A program made the position numbers and the translations under genes. A DNA stretch of 36,537 bases, from NCBI GenBank assembly GCA_024682075.1, contig JAIKZQ010000023.1, positions 1-36,537 on the forward strand, read 5' to 3'. This DNA is from Lachnospiraceae bacterium (GTDB taxonomy: Bacteria; Bacillota; Clostridia; Lachnospirales; Lachnospiraceae). This document shows positions 1-8,495 of the stretch, in pieces. The notes beneath the pieces are model-generated. The model made no database searches and was not told where the DNA came from. It saw only the letters and a program-made list of their open reading frames with translations. Every line of letters starts with the position of its first letter. Within the stretch, counting starts at the first letter, position 1.

Positions 1-1
1 A

Positions 2-451
2 ATGCTTCAGGATTACGGAACCTATCTCGCATTCATGGGATGGTATGATTCATGGGGAAGCCTTGTTAATGTAGTGGGTCAGAGAGCAGCTACCATTTAT
101 GCTCACTCTGTATCAACCACCAACGGATGCCTTCTGTGCTCACTGTTCTTCATCAGTGATCTCAAGGAGCTCGGACTTGATCCCAACAACCTGGTTCTCG
201 ACGAGAAGGAGCAGCTCCTTCAGCAGCTCGGACAGCAGATCGTCAAGGATCCCACCAAGGTTTCCGATGAGCTTTTCGACGGACTCAGGAAGTATTTCAC
301 CGATACCGAGCTTATCGTTATCGTAGGCTTCGGAGCACAGATGCAGGCAACCAACAACTTCAATTCCGTTCTCAGGGTTGATGTTGACAAGCGACTCCTT
401 CCTCTTAAGGATGAGTTCAAGCCCGCAACCTGGAGAGACGTCATCAAATAA
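2..451 (+). CDS. Carboxymuconolactone decarboxylase (CMD/AhpD-like) family protein, 5' end possibly outside window
   Basis: About 149 residues are visible. The segment around residues 30-58 has the CMD-family pattern: an arginine-led helix with a CxxC pair (CLLC, about residues 43-46), followed by a helix and a 'LGLDP' turn. The C-terminal half (lower-case consensus: p.kvsdelfdglr..ftd.eliv) fits the second helical repeat of the family. Related proteins use the CxxC as a thiol-disulfide centre (AhpD-like peroxidase partners), but many members have no assigned function. The Met at base 2 may be internal, so the gene may begin upstream of the window. Codon use is strongly biased, as in the livJ gene, which suggests high expression. 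A terminator follows directly. Confidence 0.7.
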   Translation: MLQDYGTYLAFMGWYDSWGSLVNVVGQRAATIYAHSVSTTNGCLLCSLFFISDLKELGLDPNNLVLDEKEQLLQQLGQQIVKDPTKVSDELFDGLRKYFTDTELIVIVGFGAQMQATNNFNSVLRVDVDKRLLPLKDEFKPATWRDVIK

Positions 452-487
452 TAAGACTAATTACCCATATTCTCATAATTTCCTCAA

Positions 488-513
488 AAAGGCGGCCCCA
501 TAAGGCCGCCTTT
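488..513 (+). terminator. Rho-independent terminator after the CMD gene
   Basis: A 10-bp perfect stem (488-497 with 504-513) and a 6-nt loop (498-503) end in TTT followed by an AT-rich stretch. It separates the CMD gene from the diguanylate cyclase gene. Confidence 0.85.
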
Positions 514-619
514 ATTGATATTCTGCAGTCTTTTTTCATATGTGTTATAGTATATATTTGAGATCAGAGGACTTTGTTCCGGATTTTGATGCAATTATTT
601 TCCGGAAGGAGAACGGAAG

Positions 620-2140
620 ATGAAGAGCGATACCGAAAAAAAAGAACTCCGGGTCTATTCCCGCGAATATGAAGAATTCTTTGAGAAGAACCGCATAAAG
701 GTCAATAAATATCTGAACATAGTTCTGTGGTTCTTCATCCTTGCAGGCCCGGCCATAGCGCTCGGACTTAAGGCAGGGGTCTTCTTTGACATAGATTACA
801 TTACCTGTGTCAATATTTCGATCGTGGTCCTCATCATGGCCATGGGGCATCTTATCCTTCTGAAATTCTACCCGGGCTCGGTCATCACTTGTCTGTTTTC
901 GCTGACCGCACTGGATATCCTGATTTTTTACATAACATATGTGGAGATCAACGTGGAACTGACCTGGTTCCTGGTACCGCTTTTGTCACTCCTTTTCTGC
1001 AATCTGTATATCTTCTTCTATGCGGTGACATTGAATTATATCACCATGCTGATCGCGGTTCAGGCTGTGAGTGCTCATTACGCTTCCCTCAGATCCGATT
1101 TTGACAGCTCGGAAAGCTATTTTGCGGATGCAATGTGCGCATATACCATCGAGACCATAATCATGGTGGCTGCCGGGATCATCATCTGCAGGCTGATCGT
1201 GGATTATTTCAAGGAACTGTTCAGGCAGTATGAAGTGATCAAGGATCAGGAAAAGGAGATGAAGGAGAAGATGGACATTCTTTCATCCATGGCAGAGATT
1301 TACGATCATGTGAATCTGATAGATTTCAAGAATGACACGGAAACACCCTTGAGAGATGCGGAGCTTGAGAAGCAGGGCATCGATCCGGGCACCAGGACTC
1401 ATTCGATCGTAAACAGTGAGCTCAGCAATATCGTTATGCCCGATCTTGTTGAGGATTTCAAGAACTTCACCAATATACAGACAGTACGTACCAGGCTCAT
1501 GCGCAGAAAGGTCATCAGTGCGGATTTTGTCGATGTCGTGAGCGGCTGGTTCAGGGCGCAGTTCATAACCGTTGACAAGGGCGCGGACGGAATACCTGAG
1601 AAGATCATCTATACCACGCGTAATGTTGATGAGGAAAAAAGAAGAGAGGAGCATCTTATCAGACTCTCGATGACTGATGAGATGACGAGACTTTATAACA
1701 GAAGATCATACGACGAGGATCTTGCGTTCTATAAATCGGGTAAGATCGGTGATGATTTCGTCCTCTTTTCCATCGACATAAACGGTCTGAAGGCGGTCAA
1801 CGACAGCAAGGGACATAATGCCGGAGATGAACTGATAAAGGGTGCGGCTGACTGTCTGGTTCTCTCGCTTATGCCTTATGGCAAGATTTACAGGACCGGC
1901 GGTGATGAGTTCATGGGAATTCTCCATACGGACGATCCCGAGAAAGTAAGACAGGCCGTGCTGGAGAAGGTCTCCAAATGGCATGGCGCGTATATTGAAG
2001 ACCTGCACCTGTCCGTGGGATATGCTTCACATAAGGAAGATCCGAAGGCCGGGATCGATGAGCTTGAGAAGCTTGCGGATGAGCGCATGTATTCCGAGAA
2101 GGAAAAGTATTACAGGGAAAACGGGATAGAACGCAGATAA
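620..2140 (+). CDS. Membrane diguanylate cyclase (GGDEF), no I-site
   Basis: A predicted synthase of c-di-GMP from two GTP at the membrane. About six hydrophobic segments lie between residues 31 and 197. A charged helical linker (about 205-225) and a PAS-like region (about 225-345) follow. The GGDEF domain begins at a 'MTDEMTRLYNRR' segment, has a 'DINGLKAVND' metal/GTP segment and carries an intact GGDEF signature at residues 427-431. The four residues at the usual allosteric I-site position (nine to six before GGDEF) are not RxxD, so product inhibition through this site is not expected. The start is chosen at ATG 620 after an AAGGAG-type site. Its TAA overlaps the next ATG by one base (TAATG), suggesting translational coupling to the Nudix gene. 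The sensed signal is unknown. Confidence 0.9.
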   Translation: MKSDTEKKELRVYSREYEEFFEKNRIKVNKYLNIVLWFFILAGPAIALGLKAGVFFDIDYITCVNISIVVLIMAMGHLILLKFYPGSVITCLFSLTALDILIFYITYVEINVELTWFLVPLLSLLFCNLYIFFYAVTLNYITMLIAVQAVSAHYASLRSDFDSSESYFADAMCAYTIETIIMVAAGIIICRLIVDYFKELFRQYEVIKDQEKEMKEKMDILSSMAEIYDHVNLIDFKNDTETPLRDAELEKQGIDPGTRTHSIVNSELSNIVMPDLVEDFKNFTNIQTVRTRLMRRKVISADFVDVVSGWFRAQFITVDKGADGIPEKIIYTTRNVDEEKRREEHLIRLSMTDEMTRLYNRRSYDEDLAFYKSGKIGDDFVLFSIDINGLKAVNDSKGHNAGDELIKGAADCLVLSLMPYGKIYRTGGDEFMGILHTDDPEKVRQAVLEKVSKWHGAYIEDLHLSVGYASHKEDPKAGIDELEKLADERMYSEKEKYYRENGIERR

Positions 2141-2613
2141 TGAGACGCAGCACGCTCTGTTACATTGAAAAGGAAGGAAAGCTCCTGCTCCTTTTCAGGA
2201 ATAAAAAAGAAAACGATCCCAACGAAGGAAAGTGGATTGGCATCGGTGGCGGGATCGAGGACGGTGAAACTCCGGAAGAATGCGTTGTGCGTGAGGTAAG
2301 GGAAGAGACCGGACTTACGCTGACTGCATATCACTATCACGGGATTGTGAAGTTTGTTTCCGAGAGCTGGGAAGATGAGGAAATGCATCTTTTCTCAGCG
2401 AGCGGCTTTGAAGGTGAACTTGCATCCTGCTGTGATGAAGGTGAGCTGAGCTGGATCGATAAGGATAAGGTTATGTCTTTGCCTATGTGGGAAGGCGACA
2501 GGTATTTTCTCGGTGCCCTTCTGCAGGGGAAGGAACGCATAAACATGCAACTTGTCTATGAGGGCAAGGGACCGGACGAGCATCTGAAGGAAGTCATTGA
2601 AGAAAATGAGTGA
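2140..2613 (+). CDS. Nudix hydrolase (MutT / 8-oxo-dGTP diphosphatase-like)
   Basis: A 157-aa Nudix protein. The signature G-x5-E-x7-REVxEE-x-GL is complete at residues 37-59 (G37, E43, R51-E52, E55-E56, G58), so the Mg2+-binding helix is intact. The N-terminal 'TLCYIEKEGKLLLLFR' segment is typical of MutT/MTH1-like enzymes that hydrolyse oxidised purine dNTPs to monophosphates and pyrophosphate. The real substrate cannot be read from sequence. It is coupled to the diguanylate cyclase upstream (one-base overlap), and its last codons overlap the start of the TcdA gene. Confidence 0.88.
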   Translation: MRRSTLCYIEKEGKLLLLFRNKKENDPNEGKWIGIGGGIEDGETPEECVVREVREETGLTLTAYHYHGIVKFVSESWEDEEMHLFSASGFEGELASCCDEGELSWIDKDKVMSLPMWEGDRYFLGALLQGKERINMQLVYEGKGPDEHLKEVIEENE

Positions 2614-3328
2614 GTATCTGGCAAGGACTGAGATCGTCCTTGGAAAAGAAGGAACTGAAAAGCTAAAGAACGCAACGGTTGCGATATTCGGTATCGGCGG
2701 AGTCGGAGGCTATGTGACGGAAGCTCTGGCAAGGTCCGGTGTCGGTCATTTCGTTCTTGTGGACAGTGATGCGGTAGACATTACTAACATTAACCGGCAG
2801 ATCATCGCACTCAGATCCACGGTCGGAAAGTATAAAGTCGATGTGATGAAAGAGCGCATCCTGGACATAAATCCGGATGCAGACGTTGATGCAAGAAGAT
2901 GCTTTTATCTGCCGGAGAACGCATCGGAATTTGACTTTAGCGGATATACTTATGTGGTGGATGCTGTTGATACCGTGACTGCCAAGCTGTCCATTATTGA
3001 GAGAGCCAAGGCAGCAGGCGTTCCGGTGATCAGTTCCATGGGAGCCGGAAACAAGCTGGATGCCTCGGCATTTCGTGTATCCGACATATATGATACTAAG
3101 GTATGCCCTCTTGCAAAAGTAATGCGACACGAGTGTCAGAAAAGAGGCATTAAGGATCTTAAGGTCGTATATTCCGAAGAGTTGCCGACAAAGGCGGCGA
3201 TCCCCGATGAGGAGATCCCGGAGAAATCACCGGGACACAGGGCACCGGGAAGCGTTGCGTTTGTTCCGTCCGTATGCGGTCTGATCATCGCGGGAGAAGT
3301 TGTGAAAGACATTTCGGGATGTAACTGA
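2606..3328 (+). CDS. tcdA: tRNA threonylcarbamoyladenosine dehydratase (ThiF/E1-like)
   Basis: A ThiF/E1-superfamily protein of about 240 aa. It has the nucleotide-binding GxGGVGG loop at residues 29-35, a 'DSDAVDITNINRQ' ATP-binding segment, and 'VVDAVDTVTAK', all close to E. coli TcdA (formerly YgdL/CsdL). TcdA uses ATP to convert t6A37 in ANN-decoding tRNAs to cyclic ct6A. ATG 2606 is chosen, overlapping the Nudix stop by 8 bases. An in-frame TTG at 2597 (three codons longer) lies closer to a GAAGGAAG sequence and cannot be excluded. The neighbours (Nudix, diguanylate cyclase) give no functional link beyond co-transcription. Confidence 0.88.
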   Translation: MSEYLARTEIVLGKEGTEKLKNATVAIFGIGGVGGYVTEALARSGVGHFVLVDSDAVDITNINRQIIALRSTVGKYKVDVMKERILDINPDADVDARRCFYLPENASEFDFSGYTYVVDAVDTVTAKLSIIERAKAAGVPVISSMGAGNKLDASAFRVSDIYDTKVCPLAKVMRHECQKRGIKDLKVVYSEELPTKAAIPDEEIPEKSPGHRAPGSVAFVPSVCGLIIAGEVVKDISGCN

Positions 3329-3388
3329 TCCGGAATAAAAGATATTACATATATTTATGAATCAATTTATTGACAGGGGGAGAGTCAG

Positions 3389-5134
3389 TTGACCGGTTCT
3401 GAGAAGAAATATCATTTTATTGGCGCGGCTGAAGTGATAGTCGCCTTGATCCTTGCACTGATCTTTACACTCGGCAGGAGTGTATATAAATTCTGTTCGC
3501 TGTATGCACTTTGGGCGGAGCCGAAAGAGAGCGTGGCTGTGTTCTTCTTTTTCTTCATTCCAATGCTCTTAGTCTGTGCGTTTCTGGGACTTGGCATCAG
3601 GAAGTGCGGAAAGAATACTCACACTTATTCGAAGAAGACCAAAGTCATTCTTGCCGTGACGGCAGGCGTGCTTGTTATGGCATCGTGCGTTCTTGCGCTT
3701 CTTGCCTATTTTCCGGGAATTCTGGCATATGATTCTCTCACGGCTACTCTTCAGGCTTGTGACGTATTCCCGGTTTCATCCGGCAGATCTGTCATTCATA
3801 CGCTTTTATGGAACCTGTTCCTGGCTTTTGAGTGGATGGGACTTCCTCATCCGGTCGGTCTGGTTCTGTATGTCGTTCTTCAGATCTTATGCGTGAGCGC
3901 TTTGTGCGGATACGTTGTCCTGACTGAACTTGAAGAGGGATGCAATATTTTCTTCTGCATTCTGACCATGCTGTATTATGCGCTTTATCCGGCGTTTTCA
4001 GTTATGAGCACGGAGATGACTTCAGAGTTCTTATTTTCCTGTGTGCTGATCCTGATCTTCATCAGGCTGTCAGGGGCCGGAAAATGCGAAAAGGATAGAC
4101 CGGTCCTGTTTGGCATTCTTTATGTTCTGGCGTGTCTGCTGAATACGGATTTTCTTATTGCGGCCGTAATCCTGTTTTTCATCCTTCTCATTAATGTAAA
4201 AAAAGAAGGATTCAAAAAACTTGTCCTCGCATCTTTGTCTGGTCTGGTCATATCAATCCTTGTACTGTGCGTGATATATCCCGCATGCGGAGTAAAAAGC
4301 AGGGATGAGAAAGACCGTTTAAGTGTTCCGGTCCAGCAGGTTGCATCGGTATATCTTGTAAGATATCAGGAACTTACGATCGCGGAGAAATTCCTGATCG
4401 AAAGCTATATGCAGGCCGGCTATTATAATCCCAGGCATGCGGAACCGGTTTTGAACTCTTTTGACAATGAGCTTTATGTATCGGACAGATCGGCTTTCTG
4501 GGATCTGTATCTTCATCTGTTCAACAAATATCCCGAGGATTTCCTGAATGCATTCCTGACACTTAACGTTCAGTCCTGGTATCCGGGTGCGGACATGACG
4601 GATCCTTATTCACAGGCTTTTTATGTGGATACCATGAATGACTCCTGCGAGTATTATCCCATCTCGCGGATTCCTGCGGTTCCCGGACTTACCATCATAT
4701 ATGAATTCATTTTCGGGAGCATAGAATCGTACGGTCCCGTTAAGGGAATGATCTTTTCACTCTCGATACCTTTCATTGCCCTGATGCTCGGAATATATAT
4801 TGCCGTGAGGACTCATCGCAGAGGATATGCTGCTGCGGTGATTATGGCTCTTGCGCTCTGGCTTACTCTTTTATTCGGACCTCTCACAGCCTTTGTCACG
4901 CTTTATCCTTTCTTCATGCTGATCCCGCTTTTCTTTATGCCGGTGTTTGCGACTGTACCGGTGATCACAACTGCTCCTGATCAGGATGAGACTGACTCAT
5001 CTTCTGAAACGAAGTCTGCGGATGATGAAGACGGAAAAGAGAAAGAAGACAAAGAAGTTAAAGAAGGTAAGGAAGCCAGGGAAGATAAAGAAGTCAAGCC
5101 GGATCCTGAGGAACCGGAGTGTCCGGATGACTGA
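3389..5134 (+). CDS. Large polytopic membrane protein, DUF6020-like
   Basis: A 581-aa protein with many hydrophobic segments over about residues 10-530. After the third segment it has a 'YFPGILAYDS' stretch and then an 'SGRSVIHTLLW' segment, a pattern I associate with DUF6020 and related GT-C-like membrane glycosyltransferase families. No acceptor or donor can be named. The C-terminal 50 residues are a cytoplasmic-looking, low-complexity tail rich in Lys, Glu and Asp. The start is TTG 3389, supported by an AGGGGGAGA ribosome site six to seven bases upstream and the lack of a nearby ATG. The gene stands 60 bp after tcdA and 42 bp before the DegV gene. Confidence 0.7.
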   Translation: MTGSEKKYHFIGAAEVIVALILALIFTLGRSVYKFCSLYALWAEPKESVAVFFFFFIPMLLVCAFLGLGIRKCGKNTHTYSKKTKVILAVTAGVLVMASCVLALLAYFPGILAYDSLTATLQACDVFPVSSGRSVIHTLLWNLFLAFEWMGLPHPVGLVLYVVLQILCVSALCGYVVLTELEEGCNIFFCILTMLYYALYPAFSVMSTEMTSEFLFSCVLILIFIRLSGAGKCEKDRPVLFGILYVLACLLNTDFLIAAVILFFILLINVKKEGFKKLVLASLSGLVISILVLCVIYPACGVKSRDEKDRLSVPVQQVASVYLVRYQELTIAEKFLIESYMQAGYYNPRHAEPVLNSFDNELYVSDRSAFWDLYLHLFNKYPEDFLNAFLTLNVQSWYPGADMTDPYSQAFYVDTMNDSCEYYPISRIPAVPGLTIIYEFIFGSIESYGPVKGMIFSLSIPFIALMLGIYIAVRTHRRGYAAAVIMALALWLTLLFGPLTAFVTLYPFFMLIPLFFMPVFATVPVITTAPDQDETDSSSETKSADDEDGKEKEDKEVKEGKEAREDKEVKPDPEEPECPDD

Positions 5135-5176
5135 TCGGATAATTCTTATGGGGAGATATATTTTTGGAGGTAGAAA

Positions 5177-6034
5177 ATGGCTGTAAGGATTTTTTCGGAT
5201 TCGACATGCGATCTCGGGGAGGAGCTTGCTGACAGATATTCGGTGTCCATCATCCCGCTCTGCATAGTGATGGGAGAAAAGAGCTACTATGACGGAGAGG
5301 GAATAGGACAGAAGGAAATATTCAAATGGGCGGATGAAAACAGGACAACTCCGGGGACTGCGGCAGTCACTTCGGAAAGGCTTGAATCCGCACTGCGTCC
5401 TGCAATAGAGGCGGGAGATGACTGCATTCTTTTTACGATAGCTTCCGGAATGAGCTCAACATATTCCCTGGCGAAGCTTTTTGCCGAGGATGAAGGAAAA
5501 GGCCGTCTGCATGTGATCGATTCTGCCAACCTCTCAACAGGAATAGGTCTTCTCGTGATAAAGGCAGCGAAATTGGCCGAAGAGGGCATGAGCGCAGAGG
5601 CAATAGTTTCGGAAATCGAAAGCTCGCTTCCGAGGGTCAGGGCAAGCTTTGTGCTCGATACCCTGACTTATCTCTCAAGAGGCGGAAGATGCTCGTCCGT
5701 AACAGCACTTCTTGCAGGCACGTTGAAACTTCACCCTGAGATCGTCGTAAAAGACGGTGCAATGGGAGTGGGGAAGAAATTCCGTGGAAGTCTTGAGAGT
5801 GCCGTGATGAAATATGCCCATGAACTGGAGCCCGATCTTAAAGATGCGGAGACGGACAGGGTTTTCATCACTCACACCGTTCAGGAAAAAGACTATGAGA
5901 TAGTGGAAAAGGTCCGGGAATATCTGGAGTCTTTGGGGATATTTGATGAGATCCTCGAGACAAGGGCCGGCGGGGTCATATCATCGCACTGCGGTCCCGG
6001 AACTCTTGGGATTTTGTTCGTAAAAAAGGCCTGA
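5177..6034 (+). CDS. DegV family fatty-acid-binding protein
   Basis: A 285-aa DegV-family protein. It has the N-terminal 'IFSDSTCDL' strand-turn, a 'TTPGTAAVTSE' segment at the usual PxTSxPs position, 'TIASGMSSTYSLA', and the 'LDTLTYLSRGGRCSS' signature that forms the lipid-binding cleft. Family members bind a single fatty acid, and several are FakB subunits that present it to the FakA kinase. No fakA is present in the window, so a FakB role is an inference. A GGAGG site precedes ATG 5177. No convincing terminator follows, but a new promoter for livJ is present downstream. Confidence 0.9.
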   Translation: MAVRIFSDSTCDLGEELADRYSVSIIPLCIVMGEKSYYDGEGIGQKEIFKWADENRTTPGTAAVTSERLESALRPAIEAGDDCILFTIASGMSSTYSLAKLFAEDEGKGRLHVIDSANLSTGIGLLVIKAAKLAEEGMSAEAIVSEIESSLPRVRASFVLDTLTYLSRGGRCSSVTALLAGTLKLHPEIVVKDGAMGVGKKFRGSLESAVMKYAHELEPDLKDAETDRVFITHTVQEKDYEIVEKVREYLESLGIFDEILETRAGGVISSHCGPGTLGILFVKKA

Positions 6035-6125
6035 TCGGAGGTTTTTCTTAGGAAATTGTCTGTTTTTTGCCTATTTTTCCCATAAATTTTTAGATTGTAT
6101 ACAGGAATATTTGTATAATTTTACA

Positions 6126-6154
6126 TTGACGAAAGCCGTTCATTCAAATAAAAT
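6126..6154 (+). promoter_or_regulatory. Sigma-A-type promoter for the liv operon
   Basis: TTGACG (6126-6131), a 17-bp spacer, and TAAAAT (6149-6154). This predicts a start site near 6161 and a leader of roughly 118 nt before livJ. A separate TATAAT at 6114-6119 has no good -35 partner and could be a second weak promoter. Confidence 0.65.
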
Positions 6155-6196
6155 GCTTTTCAAAGCTGGAAAAGCATAAGTTTTTCGGCTGTCTGT

Positions 6197-6257
6197 CATA
6201 TGCAGGGCACCGGGCATATGTTCATGAAAGTAAGGTGCGGGATATTTGTCGCTATAA
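6197..6257 (+). promoter_or_regulatory. Structured 5' leader of livJ
   Basis: A 7-bp inverted repeat, CATATGC (6197-6203) with GCATATG (6214-6220), can form a hairpin in the leader. Near the ribosome site, TGTCGC and GTGACA flank a TATAAA loop and could form a second small stem. The GAGGAGG-type site just before ATG 6279 remains outside both stems. No known riboswitch class is recognised. Confidence 0.35.
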
Positions 6258-6278
6258 AGTGACAGAGGAGGAAATATT

Positions 6279-7490
6279 ATGAAAAAGAAGTTGCTTTCAC
6301 TCATCATGACAGGCGCACTTGTCATGGCAATGACTGCTTGCGGCGGTGAAGGAACTGCTGCCGGCGGAAACGGCGGATCAGGCGCAGCTACCGGAAGCGG
6401 CGAGCTTACCGGAACTCTTAAGCTCGGCGTGATCGGACCTCTTACCGGAGGCGCTGCAATCTACGGAAATGCCGTTGCAAACGGAACCCAGATCGCTGTT
6501 GACGAGATCAATGCAATGGGAACCGGCTTTACCATCGAGCTTAACGCACAGGATGACGAGCATGATGCAGAGAAGTCTGTCAATGCATATCATCAGCTTC
6601 AGGACTGGGGCGTTCAGGCAATCGCCGGAACCGTTACCACCACCCCCTGCATCGCAGTTTCAGCAGAGGCTAATTCCGACAGAGTATTCATGCTCACTCC
6701 TTCAGCTTCGGCTACATCCGTAACCGAGGACAAGGACAATGTGTTCCAGCTCTGCTTCGCAGATCCTAACCAGGGCTCAGCTTCAGCACAGTACATTTCA
6801 GATAACAATCTTGCTACCAAGGTTGCTGTCATCTACAACAACGCTGATGCATATTCAACCGGAATTTATCAGACCTTCAAGGCAAGAGCTGCAGAGCTCG
6901 GACTTGAGATCGTTTCCGAGACAACCTTTACCGATGACACCACCGATTTCTCCGTTCAGGTAGGAGATGCTCAGAGCAACGGTGCTGAACTCGTATTCCT
7001 TCCCATTTACTATACCCCTGCTTCACTCATTCTCCAGCAGGCTGCAGCAGCAGGATATGCTCCCAAGTTCTTCGGAGTCGACGGAATGGACGGAATCCTT
7101 ACCATCGAGGGATTTGATACTTCCCTTGCAGAGGGCGTAATGCTTCTTACTCCTTTCTCAGCTGACGCTACCGATGAGCGCACCGTTAACTTCGTCAAGA
7201 CCTATACCGAGAAGTTCGGTGAGGTTCCTTCACAGTTCGCAGCTGACGGATATGACTGTGCATATGCCATCATGGCAGCACTTCAGTTCTACGCAGATAA
7301 GAACGGCGGCCTCGATGTCACCGGAATGTCCGCAGAACAGCTTTGTGATATACTTATCTCCGTGTTTACCGATGCTGATTTCTCAGCAGACGGCGTCACC
7401 GGTCTCGGAATGAGATGGGATGCTAACGGCCAGGTAAATAAGGAGCCTAAGGCAGTTGTCATCAAGGACGGTGTTTACGTAGGTATGTAA
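6279..7490 (+). CDS. livJ: Branched-chain amino acid ABC transporter, substrate-binding lipoprotein
   Basis: A type-1 periplasmic-binding-fold receptor of 403 aa. Signal peptide residues 1-20 end in a MTAC lipobox (lipidated Cys21), followed by a Gly/Ala/Thr-rich linker to about residue 45. The mature domain has 'LKLGVIGPLTGGAAIYG' and 'GTVTTTPCIAVSAEA', as in Leu/Ile/Val- and amide-binding proteins of the LivJ class. The exact ligand (Leu, Ile, Val or another amino acid) is not certain. It is the first gene of livJHMGF and has the strongly biased codons of a highly expressed gene. The 121-bp gap to livH holds two hairpins that may lower downstream expression. Confidence 0.93.
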   Translation: MKKKLLSLIMTGALVMAMTACGGEGTAAGGNGGSGAATGSGELTGTLKLGVIGPLTGGAAIYGNAVANGTQIAVDEINAMGTGFTIELNAQDDEHDAEKSVNAYHQLQDWGVQAIAGTVTTTPCIAVSAEANSDRVFMLTPSASATSVTEDKDNVFQLCFADPNQGSASAQYISDNNLATKVAVIYNNADAYSTGIYQTFKARAAELGLEIVSETTFTDDTTDFSVQVGDAQSNGAELVFLPIYYTPASLILQQAAAAGYAPKFFGVDGMDGILTIEGFDTSLAEGVMLLTPFSADATDERTVNFVKTYTEKFGEVPSQFAADGYDCAYAIMAALQFYADKNGGLDVTGMSAEQLCDILISVFTDADFSADGVTGLGMRWDANGQVNKEPKAVVIKDGVYVGM

Positions 7491-7569
7491 TGACACTTTA
7501 GGATCGATGATCCGCTTGTGTCATAGATTTTGAACTATCTGCACTGGGCACTGTCAAAGGTGCTCAGTG
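7491..7569 (+). promoter_or_regulatory. Two consecutive hairpins between livJ and livH (attenuator or 3'-stabiliser)
   Basis: The first hairpin has nested arms: TGACAC (7491-7496) with GTGTCA (7518-7523), and inside it GGATC (7501-7505) with GATCC (7509-7513). The second has 10-bp arms, 7542-7551 with 7560-7569, with one G-T pair and an 8-nt loop, followed by 'TATTACTTTAT' rather than a clean T-run. This layout is often seen between a binding-protein gene and its permease genes, where it gives unequal expression. Confidence 0.5.
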
Positions 7570-7611
7570 TATTACTTTATCAGGAACATATATTAATAAG
7601 GAGCACGGATC

Positions 7612-8484
7612 ATGCTTGCACACCTCATTAACGGAATAAGTCTGGGAAGCATATATGCGATAATCGCACTTGGTTACACCATGGTATATGGCATTGCCAA
7701 GATGCTGAATTTCGCTCACGGAGACGTCATCATGGTCGGTGGATATATCTCCTTCTACTCAATGACGCTTCTGGGACTTCCCGTCCCGATTGCCATTCTT
7801 GCTGCGGTCTTTGTATGCACCGCACTCGGCATCGTAGTGGAGCGTCTTGCTTACAAACCGCTTCGTGCCGCTACTTCACTGGCGGTTCTGATCACTGCGA
7901 TAGGAATGTCCTATTTCCTTCAGAATGCGGCTCTTCTGATCTGGGATGCCAATCCCAAGGCATATCCCAATATCTTCAAGAATTTCGAGGCTGTCGAATT
8001 CGCCGGTGCAAGGATTTCTCCCTTTGCCATTGTTGCCATCGCAGCTAACCTCGTGATCATGATCGCCCTGACTCTTTTCACTACGCGCACCAAGGTTGGA
8101 AAAGCCATGAGAGCCGTTTCCGAGGATAAGGGTGCTGCCACTTTGATGGGAATCAACGTTAATTTCACGATATCCCTTACATTTGCGATAGGTTCCGGAC
8201 TTGCGGCGATCGCGGGAGTGCTTCTTTGCACGGCATATCCCACGCTCATGCCCACCACCGGCTCGATGCCCGGCATCAAGGCGTTCACCGCTGCCGTATT
8301 CGGAGGTATCGGATCCATTCCCGGTGCGATGATCGGAGGAATCCTTCTGGGGATCATCGAGATACTGGCAAGAGCGTACATATCTTCCGAGCTTGCCGAT
8401 GCAATAGTGTTCGGCGTGCTGATAGTGGTCCTGATCTTCAGGCCCACGGGACTGCTCGGAAAACAGGTACATGAGAAAGTATAA
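7612..8484 (+). CDS. livH: Branched-chain amino acid ABC transporter permease, LivH type
   Basis: A 290-aa inner-membrane permease with about eight hydrophobic segments. The opening 'INGISLGSIYAIIALGYTMV' and the 'MLNFAHGDVIMVGGY' segment are LivH hallmarks, and 'AFTAAVFGGIGSIPGAMIGG' near the end is the conserved cytoplasmic loop region that contacts the ATPases. It forms the translocation pore with LivM. ATG 7612 follows a well-placed AAGGAG. It lies 11 bp before livM. Confidence 0.95.
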   Translation: MLAHLINGISLGSIYAIIALGYTMVYGIAKMLNFAHGDVIMVGGYISFYSMTLLGLPVPIAILAAVFVCTALGIVVERLAYKPLRAATSLAVLITAIGMSYFLQNAALLIWDANPKAYPNIFKNFEAVEFAGARISPFAIVAIAANLVIMIALTLFTTRTKVGKAMRAVSEDKGAATLMGINVNFTISLTFAIGSGLAAIAGVLLCTAYPTLMPTTGSMPGIKAFTAAVFGGIGSIPGAMIGGILLGIIEILARAYISSELADAIVFGVLIVVLIFRPTGLLGKQVHEKV

Positions 8485-8495
8485 GGAGGCAGAAG

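Noticed and set aside
6023..6047. AAAAA...TTTTT stretch after the DegV gene as a terminator
   Set aside because: The central part does not pair beyond two bases, so no stable stem forms.
6114..6119. TATAAT upstream of livJ as the main promoter
   Set aside because: No acceptable -35 at 16-18 bp. The TTGACG-17-TAAAAT pair just downstream is better.
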